In this document: piece by piece, positions 1 through 5,009 of the stretch
How the letters are laid out: every line of letters begins with the position of its first letter
Numbering within the stretch: position 1 is the first letter of the stretch
Assembly: GCA_018609825.1 (NCBI GenBank)
Contig: JAHEOA010000260.1
Location: 1-5,883 of the forward strand
Source: Candidatus Bipolaricaulota bacterium
GTDB taxonomy: Bacteria; Bipolaricaulota; Bipolaricaulia; RBG-16-55-9
Length of the DNA: 5,883 nucleotides
Direction of reading: 5' to 3'
Program-made: the position numbers and the translations under genes
The notes under the pieces: model-generated
Seen by the model: the letters and a program-made list of their open reading frames with translations, nothing else
The model's database searches: none
Told to the model about the DNA's origin: nothing

Positions 1-576
1 CTGAGCGATGTCATGATGGCATGTCCCAGCCCCAACACGGAATTTGTCCCTGCAAACCTCGACCTCTCCGGGGCTGAGGCCGAGTTGTTTGGTGAGCTGG
101 GTTGGGATTGCACGCTCTCGGATGTGCTGAGCAAGGTATGGCAGGGGCATGATTGCGTCGTCATCGACTGTCCGCCAAGCTTGGGGCTGCTGACCATGAA
201 CGCCCTTGTCGCGGCCCATCTGGTGATCGTGCCGGTCCAGTCGGAATACCTGGCCATGCGGGGGCTCAAGCAATTGATGCAGATCATCGACAAAGTGAGG
301 CGCAAGCGGAATCCGGAGCTCATCTACCGCGTCTTGCGCACGATGAGCGATCCCCGGACGTTGCATTCCCGAGAGGTCAATGACGAGCTCGAGCACGTGT
401 TGGGGGCGGAGATCGTGTTCGACACCGTGATCAAACGGACGATCCGCTTCCCCGATTCGACATTGGATGGGCGCCCGTTGATGCTGTTTGAACCTGAATC
501 GGAGGGGTCCCAAGGCTATCGCGAATTGACGAAGGAGGTTCTGGCTCATGTCCAATCGGCCACGGCCCTCGCTTAA
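1..576 (+). CDS. ParA/Soj-family partition ATPase, C-terminal part (5' end outside window)
   Basis: The frame is open from base 1, so the gene starts upstream. The internal ATG codons at 13 and 16 are not the real start, because the Walker A P-loop and the N-terminal third of the family are missing. The visible part holds a VPANLDLSGAEAEL stretch (about bases 46-87), typical of ParA/Soj, and a Walker B strand VVIDCPPSLG (about bases 157-186). Next come VIVPVQSEYLAMRGLKQL, matching the family's adenosine/dimer region, and a C-terminal VIKRTIRFPDSTLDGRPLMLFEP segment equivalent to the family's conserved 'NTVIPR...GKP...Y.P' block. ParA ATPases dimerise with ATP, bind DNA nonspecifically and position cargo such as plasmids or chromosomes. 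The stop codon lies 29 bases inside the next gene, so the two are translationally coupled. Whether the cargo is a replicon or a protein complex cannot be told here. Confidence 0.93.
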   Translation: MSDVMMACPSPNTEFVPANLDLSGAEAELFGELGWDCTLSDVLSKVWQGHDCVVIDCPPSLGLLTMNALVAAHLVIVPVQSEYLAMRGLKQLMQIIDKVRRKRNPELIYRVLRTMSDPRTLHSREVNDELEHVLGAEIVFDTVIKRTIRFPDSTLDGRPLMLFEPESEGSQGYRELTKEVLAHVQSATALA

Positions 577-937
577 AGGGCGAGGTTCCGAGATCTTTTT
601 TCCGAGAGACGACGACGCGGACGAGACCGAGGCGTCGGCGTCACCGTCGACCAGTGACGCCAAGGATTCACAGACGGCGGTGATGCCCGACAATATGGGG
701 GGCGATCCGCACTACTCGGGAGAGATGAAGAAGCTGACCTTCAACCTGCCGCTGGAGCTGTCCTTCGCCCTCGAAGAGATCCAATTGAACCTGCGGCGGG
801 CGACCCGCTCCGGCGTGACCAAGACCGAGATCGTCCAAGCCGCGCTGGAGCGGACCCTGCGGGAGTTTCAGGAGGAGGGCGTCGACAGCCAGCTCTTGAC
901 CGACCTGGGGCTCGAAGTGACCCATTCGCGCGACTAG
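548..937 (+). CDS. Ribbon-helix-helix protein, probable DNA-binding partner of the upstream ParA
   Basis: 129 residues. AAGGAGG at 532-538 sits 9 bases before the ATG, inside the parA-like reading frame, which fixes this start and implies coupled translation. Residues 61-68 (KKLTFNLP) look like the DNA-contacting beta strand of an RHH fold. About residues 69-86 and 91-110 look like its two helices, the second beginning TKTEIVQAALERTL as is typical for RHH proteins. Residues 1-58 are low-complexity: a basic start (RPRPSLKGRG), then an acidic, Ser/Thr/Asp-rich stretch, probably disordered. In ParF/ParG-type systems the RHH protein binds the centromere and its flexible basic tail stimulates the ATPase. 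The same division of labour is inferred here from gene order and tail composition. An RHH antitoxin or plain repressor is the alternative, but no toxin gene lies beside it. Confidence 0.82.
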   Translation: MSNRPRPSLKGRGSEIFFPRDDDADETEASASPSTSDAKDSQTAVMPDNMGGDPHYSGEMKKLTFNLPLELSFALEEIQLNLRRATRSGVTKTEIVQAALERTLREFQEEGVDSQLLTDLGLEVTHSRD

Positions 938-966
938 CGGCGCCTCTGGCGCGGCTTGACCGGGGC

Positions 967-1005
967 TGCCCGCCGAGTTTGACGACGATCGCTGCCGTGC
1001 GGGCA
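967..1005. terminator. Weak inverted repeat in the convergent gap, possible terminator
   Basis: TGCCCGC (967-973) and GCGGGCA (999-1005) form a perfect 7-bp stem with a 25-base loop, 30 bases after the RHH gene stop. A smaller 5-bp stem with a 3-base loop lies at 940-952. Neither is followed by a T-run, so intrinsic termination is uncertain. The gap 938-1173 separates two convergent genes, where termination in both directions is expected. I see no gene in it. Confidence 0.25.
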
Positions 1006-1130
1006 TACTCGAACCTGATGGGTCCGGACGGAGGTCGCCCGAACGGCGATCGCTCCGCAAGGATCCGCTGGAAGGCCACAGGCCCAAGGGGATACCTGGG
1101 CAGCTGGGCCACCGGAAGGAGCCGAGGTGC

Positions 1131-1142
1131 CTGTGGCCACAG
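1131..1142. repeat. 12-base perfect palindrome CTGTGGCCACAG
   Basis: This self-complementary 12-mer lies between the convergent RHH and nucleotidyltransferase-like genes, 32 bases beyond the latter's stop. About one 12-base palindrome is expected by chance in a window this size, so function is doubtful. It is recorded because RHH partition proteins can bind sites flanking their own operon. Confidence 0.3.
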
Positions 1143-1173
1143 CCGCGCGGCGGCCAATTCCTGAAGCGGTCCC

Positions 1174-1563
1174 TCAAGATGGCTGTCGCGCTTGGCGCAG
1201 CTCCGCGCGATAGTCGATCACGGCCGATTCGCCGTAGAGGGGCACGCCCGTCTGCAGGAGGACCATCACGGGGCCGTCCTCGGCCCAGTGGGTGTCCAGC
1301 AACCGATCCGGGGTCAACGCGAAGAGCTTCGTGTCGGTCTGGTACTTCGCGTCGATCTCGCGCGCGATGCGGACGGCGCGTCCCCGGATGGCGTTCGGAT
1401 ACCGACTGACGAGCAACAGGTTGACCGCCGGGCTTCGCGCGATCTGGCGGCTGCTCTCCAACGGGCCGCCCACGAGCAGCGCGTCGAGTTCTCGCCGCAG
1501 CTCGGCGAGAAACCGGGTGCGAATCTCGGATTGGATCTCATGATACTGCCAGAGGTTCCGCAT
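1174..1563 (-). CDS. Small nucleotidyltransferase-fold protein, probably catalytically degenerate
   Basis: 129 residues. The start is supported by GAGGAGG (complement of 1571-1577), 7 bases before the ATG. The layout recalls minimal nucleotidyltransferase (MNT/Pol-beta-like) domains. An N-terminal helix (about 8-28) leads to a strand and glycine turn, ALLVGGPLESSRQ (28-40), where the family has a GS.ARG motif. A hydrophobic strand VNLLLVSRY (47-55) stands where the family has S-D-x-D-L-L-V. A helix AVRIAREIDAKY follows, then the strand TKLFALTPDRL, and TGVPLYGE (105-112), which matches the usual 'G.xLYG' end of such domains. The two metal-binding aspartates of the DxD pair are not visible: their places appear to be taken by Pro or Ala and Asn48. 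If the fold is right, it is probably inactive as a transferase. No HEPN partner, as in MNT/HEPN toxin-antitoxin pairs, lies next to it. The fold call rests on pattern only. Confidence 0.7.
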   Translation of the reverse strand: MRNLWQYHEIQSEIRTRFLAELRRELDALLVGGPLESSRQIARSPAVNLLLVSRYPNAIRGRAVRIAREIDAKYQTDTKLFALTPDRLLDTHWAEDGPVMVLLQTGVPLYGESAVIDYRAELRQARQPS

Positions 1564-1655
1564 CGACGCGCCTCCTCATTCCCCGCTCCACCCTAGCCGC
1601 TCAACCGCAGACCCGGCAAGTCAGTCGATCACATCGGGCCAAATGGAGGAACGCG

Positions 1656-1671
1656 GCAGGACGCGTCCTGC
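1656..1671. repeat. 16-base perfect palindrome, candidate operator
   Basis: GCAGGACGCGTCCTGC is perfectly self-complementary. It lies about 93 bases upstream of the minus-strand start at 1563 and beyond the end of the DUF1232 gene at 1856. Under equal base use, fewer than 0.1 such 16-mers are expected in this window. It could be a dimeric repressor site, or a hairpin with a 6-bp stem and CGCG loop ending the DUF1232 transcript; no T-run follows on either strand. The rest of 1564-1855 shows no convincing gene, only a further short GGCCCG/CGGGCC inverted repeat at 1677-1695. Confidence 0.45.
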
Positions 1672-1855
1672 GTCGAGGCCCGTCTGAACCGGGCCCCACG
1701 GCGCCCTGCGTCCGTGCCCGCTGTCGAGGGCTCCCTTGCTTCGGACGGGCAATCTTGCGAGGGCATGACGGGGTTGGACGTACGTGCTACGGGCGGGGCC
1801 TCGGATGGCAGCCTGCATCAGGTGGAGGGTGCGTCGCCGGAGTCTCGCTGAGGTC

Positions 1856-2137
1856 TCACACGTCGATCGGGGCCTGTCGGCGGTTCTCCTCGAGGACCTC
1901 GTCCGGGATGAGCCAACGCGCGGGCAGGATCAGGACGGTGAGGACCACGGCGTCGTCCAGTTGCCCGAGCAGCGGGATCCAGTCGGGGAGGAAGTCAAAC
2001 GGCAGCACGAGGTAGCCCACGGCCAGCGCCAAGAGCAGCTTGGCCGATCGGGGCGTGCGCGGATCGCGGAGCGCGCGCCGGTGCACGTGGAGTTCACGCT
2101 GCATGCGTTGCTTCAGCTTGCCCAACGGTTTCGCCAT
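1856..2137 (-). CDS. DUF1232 (YkvA-like) small membrane protein
   Basis: 93 residues. The family core runs from about residue 32 to 70 ([15 protein letters not shown], then [20 protein letters not shown]) and contains the hallmark P-x-D-x-[LI]-P-D-x-I-P-x-L-G-x-[LI]-D-D pattern. Hydrophobic segments at about 33-46 and 62-74 suggest one or two membrane-associated helices. A very basic N-terminus ([22 protein letters not shown]) would stay on the cytoplasmic side. The molecular function of DUF1232 is not established. Length is normal for short members of the family. No good Shine-Dalgarno sequence precedes the ATG at 2137. An upstream ATG at 2148 is out of frame, so 2137 is kept. It is encoded on the same strand as the nucleotidyltransferase-like gene, but the 292-base gap argues against one simple operon. 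Confidence 0.88.
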   Translation of the reverse strand: MAKPLGKLKQRMQRELHVHRRALRDPRTPRSAKLLLALAVGYLVLPFDFLPDWIPLLGQLDDAVVLTVLILPARWLIPDEVLEENRRQAPIDV

Positions 2138-2797
2138 GGCGCGGCCATGCTAACAGCCGAGGGACAGCCGGGCATCATGACAGCGTTGCCTCGCATCGCC
2201 GCGGCAGGACGGACCTGGTTCGCCGGGGCGGCGCTCTTTGAGCTCCCGTGTTCGCCCGAGGCGATCGCGATCAGATCCTCGTGGAGGATGGCCGGTTCGC
2301 GGGGGGCGCCCCGGTCCATACCTAAGGCCGCTCAGAGCTTGAGCCGTCTGGATGCCCACGACCTCGAGGGTGACTCACGGGTTCTGTCGAATGGTGAGGC
2401 AGCCTAGTCGCGCTGAACGTTACCTGAGACCGGCATTCATACGCCTCCATTGGCCAACAAGCACGGCACGTTCGCCACGGTGTCATTGGATGGAGCTCTC
2501 AATTTGATCCTGGCAACGCCTCATTGGGATACCCTTTCATCTAGTGTCTCACGTATTGCGAGAGCGCTTATTCGCCATGATTGATTCATCGGTTCTTTTC
2601 CATCGAATTCTGGAATTGAGTGGATCCAATAGTCCATAAAGTCACTCCATTTTCACTTTACGTCCATTCGTTTTGGACTGTCTTACGCATTTAATCTCAG
2701 ATGCAGCGCTGCCGCACCTTGCGGAACCGCCCAGGATCGACGAGGTGCGCCATGATCCGCGTTCATACGCCAAAGACGTCAGAAAGGAGCGTCGCTT
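2138..2797. other. Long intergenic region without a convincing gene
   Basis: Between the divergent DUF1232 gene and the secreted-protein gene there are 660 bases without a supported coding sequence. Up to about 2420 the DNA is GC-rich like its surroundings and only short open frames appear. One minus-strand frame beginning near 2319 has coding-like composition for about 20 codons, but it has no ribosome-binding site and no recognisable product. From about 2430 the composition becomes AT-richer, lowest at 2581-2700. Promoters for both flanking genes should lie here, but I cannot place a full -35/-10 pair with confidence. Confidence 0.6.
2581..2700. promoter_or_regulatory. AT-rich island with repeated TCCAT elements, candidate regulatory region
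   Basis: By hand count 45 of these 120 bases are G or C (about 38%), against well over 60% in nearby genes. TCCAT occurs at 2599, 2633, 2646 and 2663; the last two extend to TCCATT. The last copy forms a GTCCA/TGGAC inverted repeat (2662-2678). Other small symmetric elements are AATTC-TG-GAATT (2606-2617) and TGGATCCA (2621-2628). A -10-like TTTAAT at 2690-2695 lies about 100 bases before the ATG at 2798, without a good -35 partner. It may be a promoter and operator region for the secreted protein, or a remnant of foreign DNA. Confidence 0.4.
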
Positions 2798-3655
2798 ATG
2801 CTGCGCCGTCTATCCGTCGTTTTGGGAACGGTCCTCGGGCTTGCCGTTGCGCTCACGCTTCCCACAACCGCGTTCGCCCAGGGGCTCGATCTGAGCTTCT
2901 CGTCGGCCATCTGGGCACAACAGGTGGACGAATTCCAGACTCGGTCAATGGAGATCGACGTCAAGCCCGGAAGCGACCCGAACCCGGTCAACTGCAAACA
3001 GTTGGGGCGGCGACATTCGCCCCGAGGCGTCATCGCCGTCGCCATCCTGAGTGACGTGTCCCAGTCGCCCTCCTTCGAGCCGGCGACGCGGGACCTGGAT
3101 CCGAGTTCGGCCGTGCTGTCGACCGGTCTCTCCACGGCCACCGAGTCCGGCGAGGCCCATGGTCGGATCCACAACGCGGGGGACCTCAACGGCGATGCGC
3201 TCAGTGACCTGGTGCTGCATTTCCGCACCGTCGACCTCTTCGATGACGAACGGAACAACTGCAGCGAGACGGATCTCACACTGACCGTGGAGACCGCGGA
3301 CGCAAGCCTGAAGCTCATCGGCAACCGCGGAGACCGGACGGTCGTGCCCACGCCGGTCGGCAACGGGCCCCCGGGGGCGCTCAACGTCGAGCAGATGAGT
3401 TTGGCCATGGGCCCCCACGGCTTGAACCTGACCGTTCAGGGCCAAGCGGTCGAGGGCGTGCGGCTTCAGGTCCATTCGCTCTCCGGACGCCCAATCTTCG
3501 ACAGCGGCTTCGTATCCGGAAATTCCCTGCGATGGGGCCTGCTCGATCGTCAAGGCCAGGCGATCGCCAACGGCGTCTATCTGTCCGTTGCGACCGTTCA
3601 GGGCCCCGATGGGGAGACCGCCCGCGAGGTGCGAAAGGTCGTCATCCTGCGCTGA
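2798..3655 (+). CDS. Secreted protein with IDVKPGSDPN module and FlgD-like C-terminal beta domain
   Basis: 285 residues. AAAGGAG at 2783-2789, 8 bases before the ATG, fixes the start. Residues 1-27 form a Sec signal peptide: basic MLRR, a hydrophobic core, and cleavage likely after AFA. Residues 51-145 match a module seen in many secreted bacterial proteins: IDVKPGSDPNPVN (53-65), PRGVIAVAILSD (75-86), and HGRIHNAGDLNGDALSDLVLHF (121-142). The acidic D-x-N-x-D run at 129-133 resembles a calcium-binding loop. Residues 204-285 resemble the beta-sandwich found in FlgD-like and surface-sorting C-termini: VRLQVHSLSGRPIF, SLRWGLLDRQGQAIANGVYL, and a closing EVRKVVILR. It is probably extracellular or attached to the cell surface, for example as an adhesion or envelope component; no enzyme motif is visible. 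Cys66 and Cys155 could form a disulphide. A hairpin 39 bases after the stop suggests a single-gene transcript. Confidence 0.88.
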   Translation: MLRRLSVVLGTVLGLAVALTLPTTAFAQGLDLSFSSAIWAQQVDEFQTRSMEIDVKPGSDPNPVNCKQLGRRHSPRGVIAVAILSDVSQSPSFEPATRDLDPSSAVLSTGLSTATESGEAHGRIHNAGDLNGDALSDLVLHFRTVDLFDDERNNCSETDLTLTVETADASLKLIGNRGDRTVVPTPVGNGPPGALNVEQMSLAMGPHGLNLTVQGQAVEGVRLQVHSLSGRPIFDSGFVSGNSLRWGLLDRQGQAIANGVYLSVATVQGPDGETAREVRKVVILR

Positions 3656-3983
3656 TCCGGACGGAGTCGGTTGCGCGAATGGTGAAGCCAACCGGGGAGA
3701 GCCCCTTTGGGGCAGTCGGACGGGGCTCTCCCTTCAAGGGCAGCGCGACTTGCGCCAGGCGCCTGGCGAGCGACATCCCCATCGAACGTTCACCGATCCG
3801 CTCAATTTCGCGCGTCGACACCGCCGAAAGGGCACTCGTGTCAGCTGGTCGGCCCAAAGAACGCGCGCACCGGTCACCGACGTGTCGGCCGCAAACCGGG
3901 CCACGACACGTCCATGGCGGAGGTTGTCGGGATCAAGGCAATCGCGATCGTAGGCGATAAGCGCGTACGTCCGAGTAGCTGTC
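3656..3983. other. Intergenic region between two exported-protein genes
   Basis: This 328-base stretch holds the strong hairpin at 3694-3733 and otherwise no gene I can support. The several open frames on both strands run through the hairpin or lack ribosome-binding sites and recognisable products. The remaining GC-rich sequence (about 3740-3960) shows no repeat or RNA structure I could identify by eye. Confidence 0.5.
3694..3733 (+). terminator. Strong GC hairpin with alternative internal fold, probable terminator
   Basis: GGGAGAGCCCC (3695-3705) and GGGGCTCTCCC (3722-3732) pair perfectly over 11 bp, with one more G-T pair outside and a 16-base loop. The 5' arm can instead pair locally as GCCCC-TTT-GGGGC (3701-3713), so two exclusive folds exist. 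It starts 39 bases after the secreted-protein stop. The downstream sequence CTTCAAGGG has no real T-run, so it may act as a non-canonical or bidirectional terminator, or as a 3'-end stabiliser. Confidence 0.6.
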
Positions 3984-4012
3984 TTGACTTAACGATTGAA
4001 AATCATTATCAC
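3984..4012 (+). promoter_or_regulatory. Candidate sigma70-type promoter for the small exported protein
   Basis: TTGACT (3984-3989) matches the -35 consensus at five of six positions. A weak -10, TATCAC (4007-4012), follows at 17-base spacing. An alternative pair is TTGAAA (3996-4001) with GATAAT (4016-4021), each five of six, but at a short 14-base spacing. Both overlap the Fur-like site. The local AT-richness within GC-rich DNA supports promoter function. The exact start point is uncertain. Confidence 0.5.
3997..4011. promoter_or_regulatory. Fur box (15-base 7-1-7 operator)
   Basis: TGAAAATCATTATCA matches the 7-1-7 Fur consensus TGATAATNATTATCA at 13 of 14 specified positions; the only mismatch is A for T at 4000. 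Another GATAAT hexamer follows at 4016-4021, inverted relative to ATTATC at 4005-4010, so an extended array is possible. The site lies within the putative promoter, 32 bases before the ATG at 4044, where bound Fe-Fur would block RNA polymerase. Family members such as Zur or PerR use related sites and cannot be ruled out. Confidence 0.72.
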
Positions 4013-4043
4013 GACGATAATCGGCTCAAAGGGGGCATCCATC

Positions 4044-4487
4044 ATGCGGAGCAAGACCTTCGTCGGTTGGGTCGGGGCGGTCGCCCTTGTCGTGGCCGCC
4101 TTCTCGAGCGTGGCGCTGCTGAGCCATGAGGACGACGGGACGTACACCGATGAGCCGTGGTCCACGCCCTATTTTGACCACTACAACACGGTCCAGGACG
4201 TGCGCGAGGCCGGCTACGTGAAGGCCGAGCCGACTTGCGTGCCGGGCATGGGCTTCCACTACGTCAAGCCCGAGGAGATGGAGGCTTGGAGCGCCGGCGA
4301 GCAAGGCGGCGCCCAAATCCTGCTCTACGATCGGGATGGCTTTCTCGTCGGCGTGGAGTACGCCTTCACCGCCCCGAGCTTGGACGCCCCACCGATCCCC
4401 GGCATGGAGGGCCCCATGGAGGGCCACACCGAGGCTATGCCGATCCACTACGAGCAGCATATCTACTTTTCCAAGCCCGAGTGTTAG
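4044..4487 (+). CDS. Small exported protein with CVPGMGFHYV motif and Met/His-rich C-terminus, function unknown
   Basis: 147 residues from the ATG at 4044, chosen because AAAGGGGG (4028-4035) lies 8 bases before it. An in-frame TTG at 3996 would place the start inside the Fur box and is rejected. MRSK followed by a hydrophobic run to about residue 27 is a signal peptide or N-terminal anchor; cleavage is unclear. The mature part begins acidic (SHEDDGTYTDEPW). It contains a sequence like NTVQDVREAGYVKAEP, CVPGMGFHYV (65-74), QILLYDRDGFLVGVEYAF (91-108), then a tail with M121, M125, H128, M132, H135 and H139, ending SKPEC. I have an impression of similar uncharacterised secreted proteins with a C..GMG.HYV core and a VGVEY strand, but cannot name a family. 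Cys65 and Cys147 could pair or bind metal. The Fur box and the Met/His spacing suggest metal handling; this is inference only. Confidence 0.85.
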   Translation: MRSKTFVGWVGAVALVVAAFSSVALLSHEDDGTYTDEPWSTPYFDHYNTVQDVREAGYVKAEPTCVPGMGFHYVKPEEMEAWSAGEQGGAQILLYDRDGFLVGVEYAFTAPSLDAPPIPGMEGPMEGHTEAMPIHYEQHIYFSKPEC

Positions 4488-4500
4488 GCTCATCGGGCCG

Positions 4501-4529
4501 CACGCCGCATCGATGACGCATCTGGCGTG
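4501..4529 (+). terminator. Possible terminator hairpin after the exported protein
   Basis: CACGCC (4501-4506) pairs with GGCGTG (4524-4529), extended by a G-T pair inside, with a loop of about 15 bases. It begins 14 bases after the stop at 4487. No T-run follows. Placement favours a terminator; the stem is short, so confidence is low. Confidence 0.3.
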
Positions 4530-4643
4530 ACCTCGGCTCCCGTACCTTGACTTCCGTTCGACCACGACCTCCGAACGCGGGATCGCCCTCTGCATAGCTT
4601 CCTGCTGAGGAAACCGCCCATCTGCAGGAGAGGGGTGTCCAGC

Positions 4644-4973
4644 ATGAGCGCCCATTGGCAGACCTCGGGGATCTACGGCGAGCGAACGTTCCTGGCGCCC
4701 ATGGCCACGAAGCCGTTCCTGATGGAGCGGGAGGAGGTCGCCGTGGCCGTGCCGGTGCCCGAGCGACTCGGGCAACCCACGCGCTATCCGATGAGCTTCG
4801 CGGCCGTCTGCGATGAGGCCCGTCAGGCCTATCGACTGATCCGGTCCGACTGCGTGGCGAGGCGTGAGTCACCAGCGACAAGGCCTTCACCGTCGCCTTC
4901 GACAGTGGCGCCACGGCAAGATCGTCGGGATGCGAGGCTCGAAGTCGGTTCAAGAAGGCTGGCATCGCCATAG
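4644..4973 (+). CDS. Hypothetical small protein, probably frameshifted near 4866
   Basis: 109 residues as read. AGGAGAGGGG (4626-4635) precedes the ATG at 4644; an in-frame GTG at 4635 overlaps that site and is less likely. The first 73 or so codons look real, with high G/C in third positions and ordinary composition (for example MSFAAVCDEARQAYRLIRSDC, residues 52-72). After about 4866 the frame becomes Ser/Pro/Arg-rich with only 8 of 17 third bases G or C. The frame starting GTC at 4868 has 15 of 17 and reads VTSDKAFTVAFDSGAT, ending at TGA 4991-4993. This suggests one lost base near 4866, by mutation or assembly error. No signal peptide or known domain is seen. Either end lies within 40 bases of the amine-oxidase start, so the two could be cotranscribed. 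Confidence 0.45.
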   Translation: MSAHWQTSGIYGERTFLAPMATKPFLMEREEVAVAVPVPERLGQPTRYPMSFAAVCDEARQAYRLIRSDCVARRESPATRPSPSPSTVAPRQDRRDARLEVGSRRLASP

Positions 4974-5009
4974 GTGCCTTGACCATCTGCTGATCGGAAG
5001 GAGGAGCAC

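Noticed and set aside
938..1173. Classical parS (TGTTTCACGTGAAACA-type) site near the ParA gene
   Set aside because: No such 16-mer or close variant was seen anywhere in the window, in line with an RHH partner and not ParB.
2113..2319. Minus-strand open frame (68 codons) upstream of and overlapping the DUF1232 gene
   Set aside because: The first 20 or so codons look coding-like, but there is no ribosome-binding site, the product is unrecognised and the frame runs into the DUF1232 start in another frame.
2945..3691. Long minus-strand frame (248 codons) opposite the secreted protein
   Set aside because: It is a shadow of the GC-rich codon bias of the plus-strand gene, which has a signal peptide, recognisable modules and a ribosome-binding site.
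3642..3857. Minus-strand frame opposite the hairpin region (71 codons from TTG)
   Set aside because: It reads straight through the 11-bp hairpin, lacks a Shine-Dalgarno sequence and resembles no known protein.
3996..4043. Upstream TTG start giving a 163-residue version of the exported protein
   Set aside because: It lies inside the Fur box and promoter, has no ribosome-binding site, and would put MKIIITTIIGSKGASI before a normal signal peptide that begins at the ATG at 4044.
4547..4552. TTGACT as a second promoter -35 before the small gene at 4644
   Set aside because: No -10-like hexamer follows at 15-19 bases; the match is likely chance.
4026..4775. Long minus-strand frame (249 codons) opposite the exported protein
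   Set aside because: It spans an intergenic gap and two plus-strand genes, and its composition (His/Gly/Arg-rich) is that of an antisense shadow.
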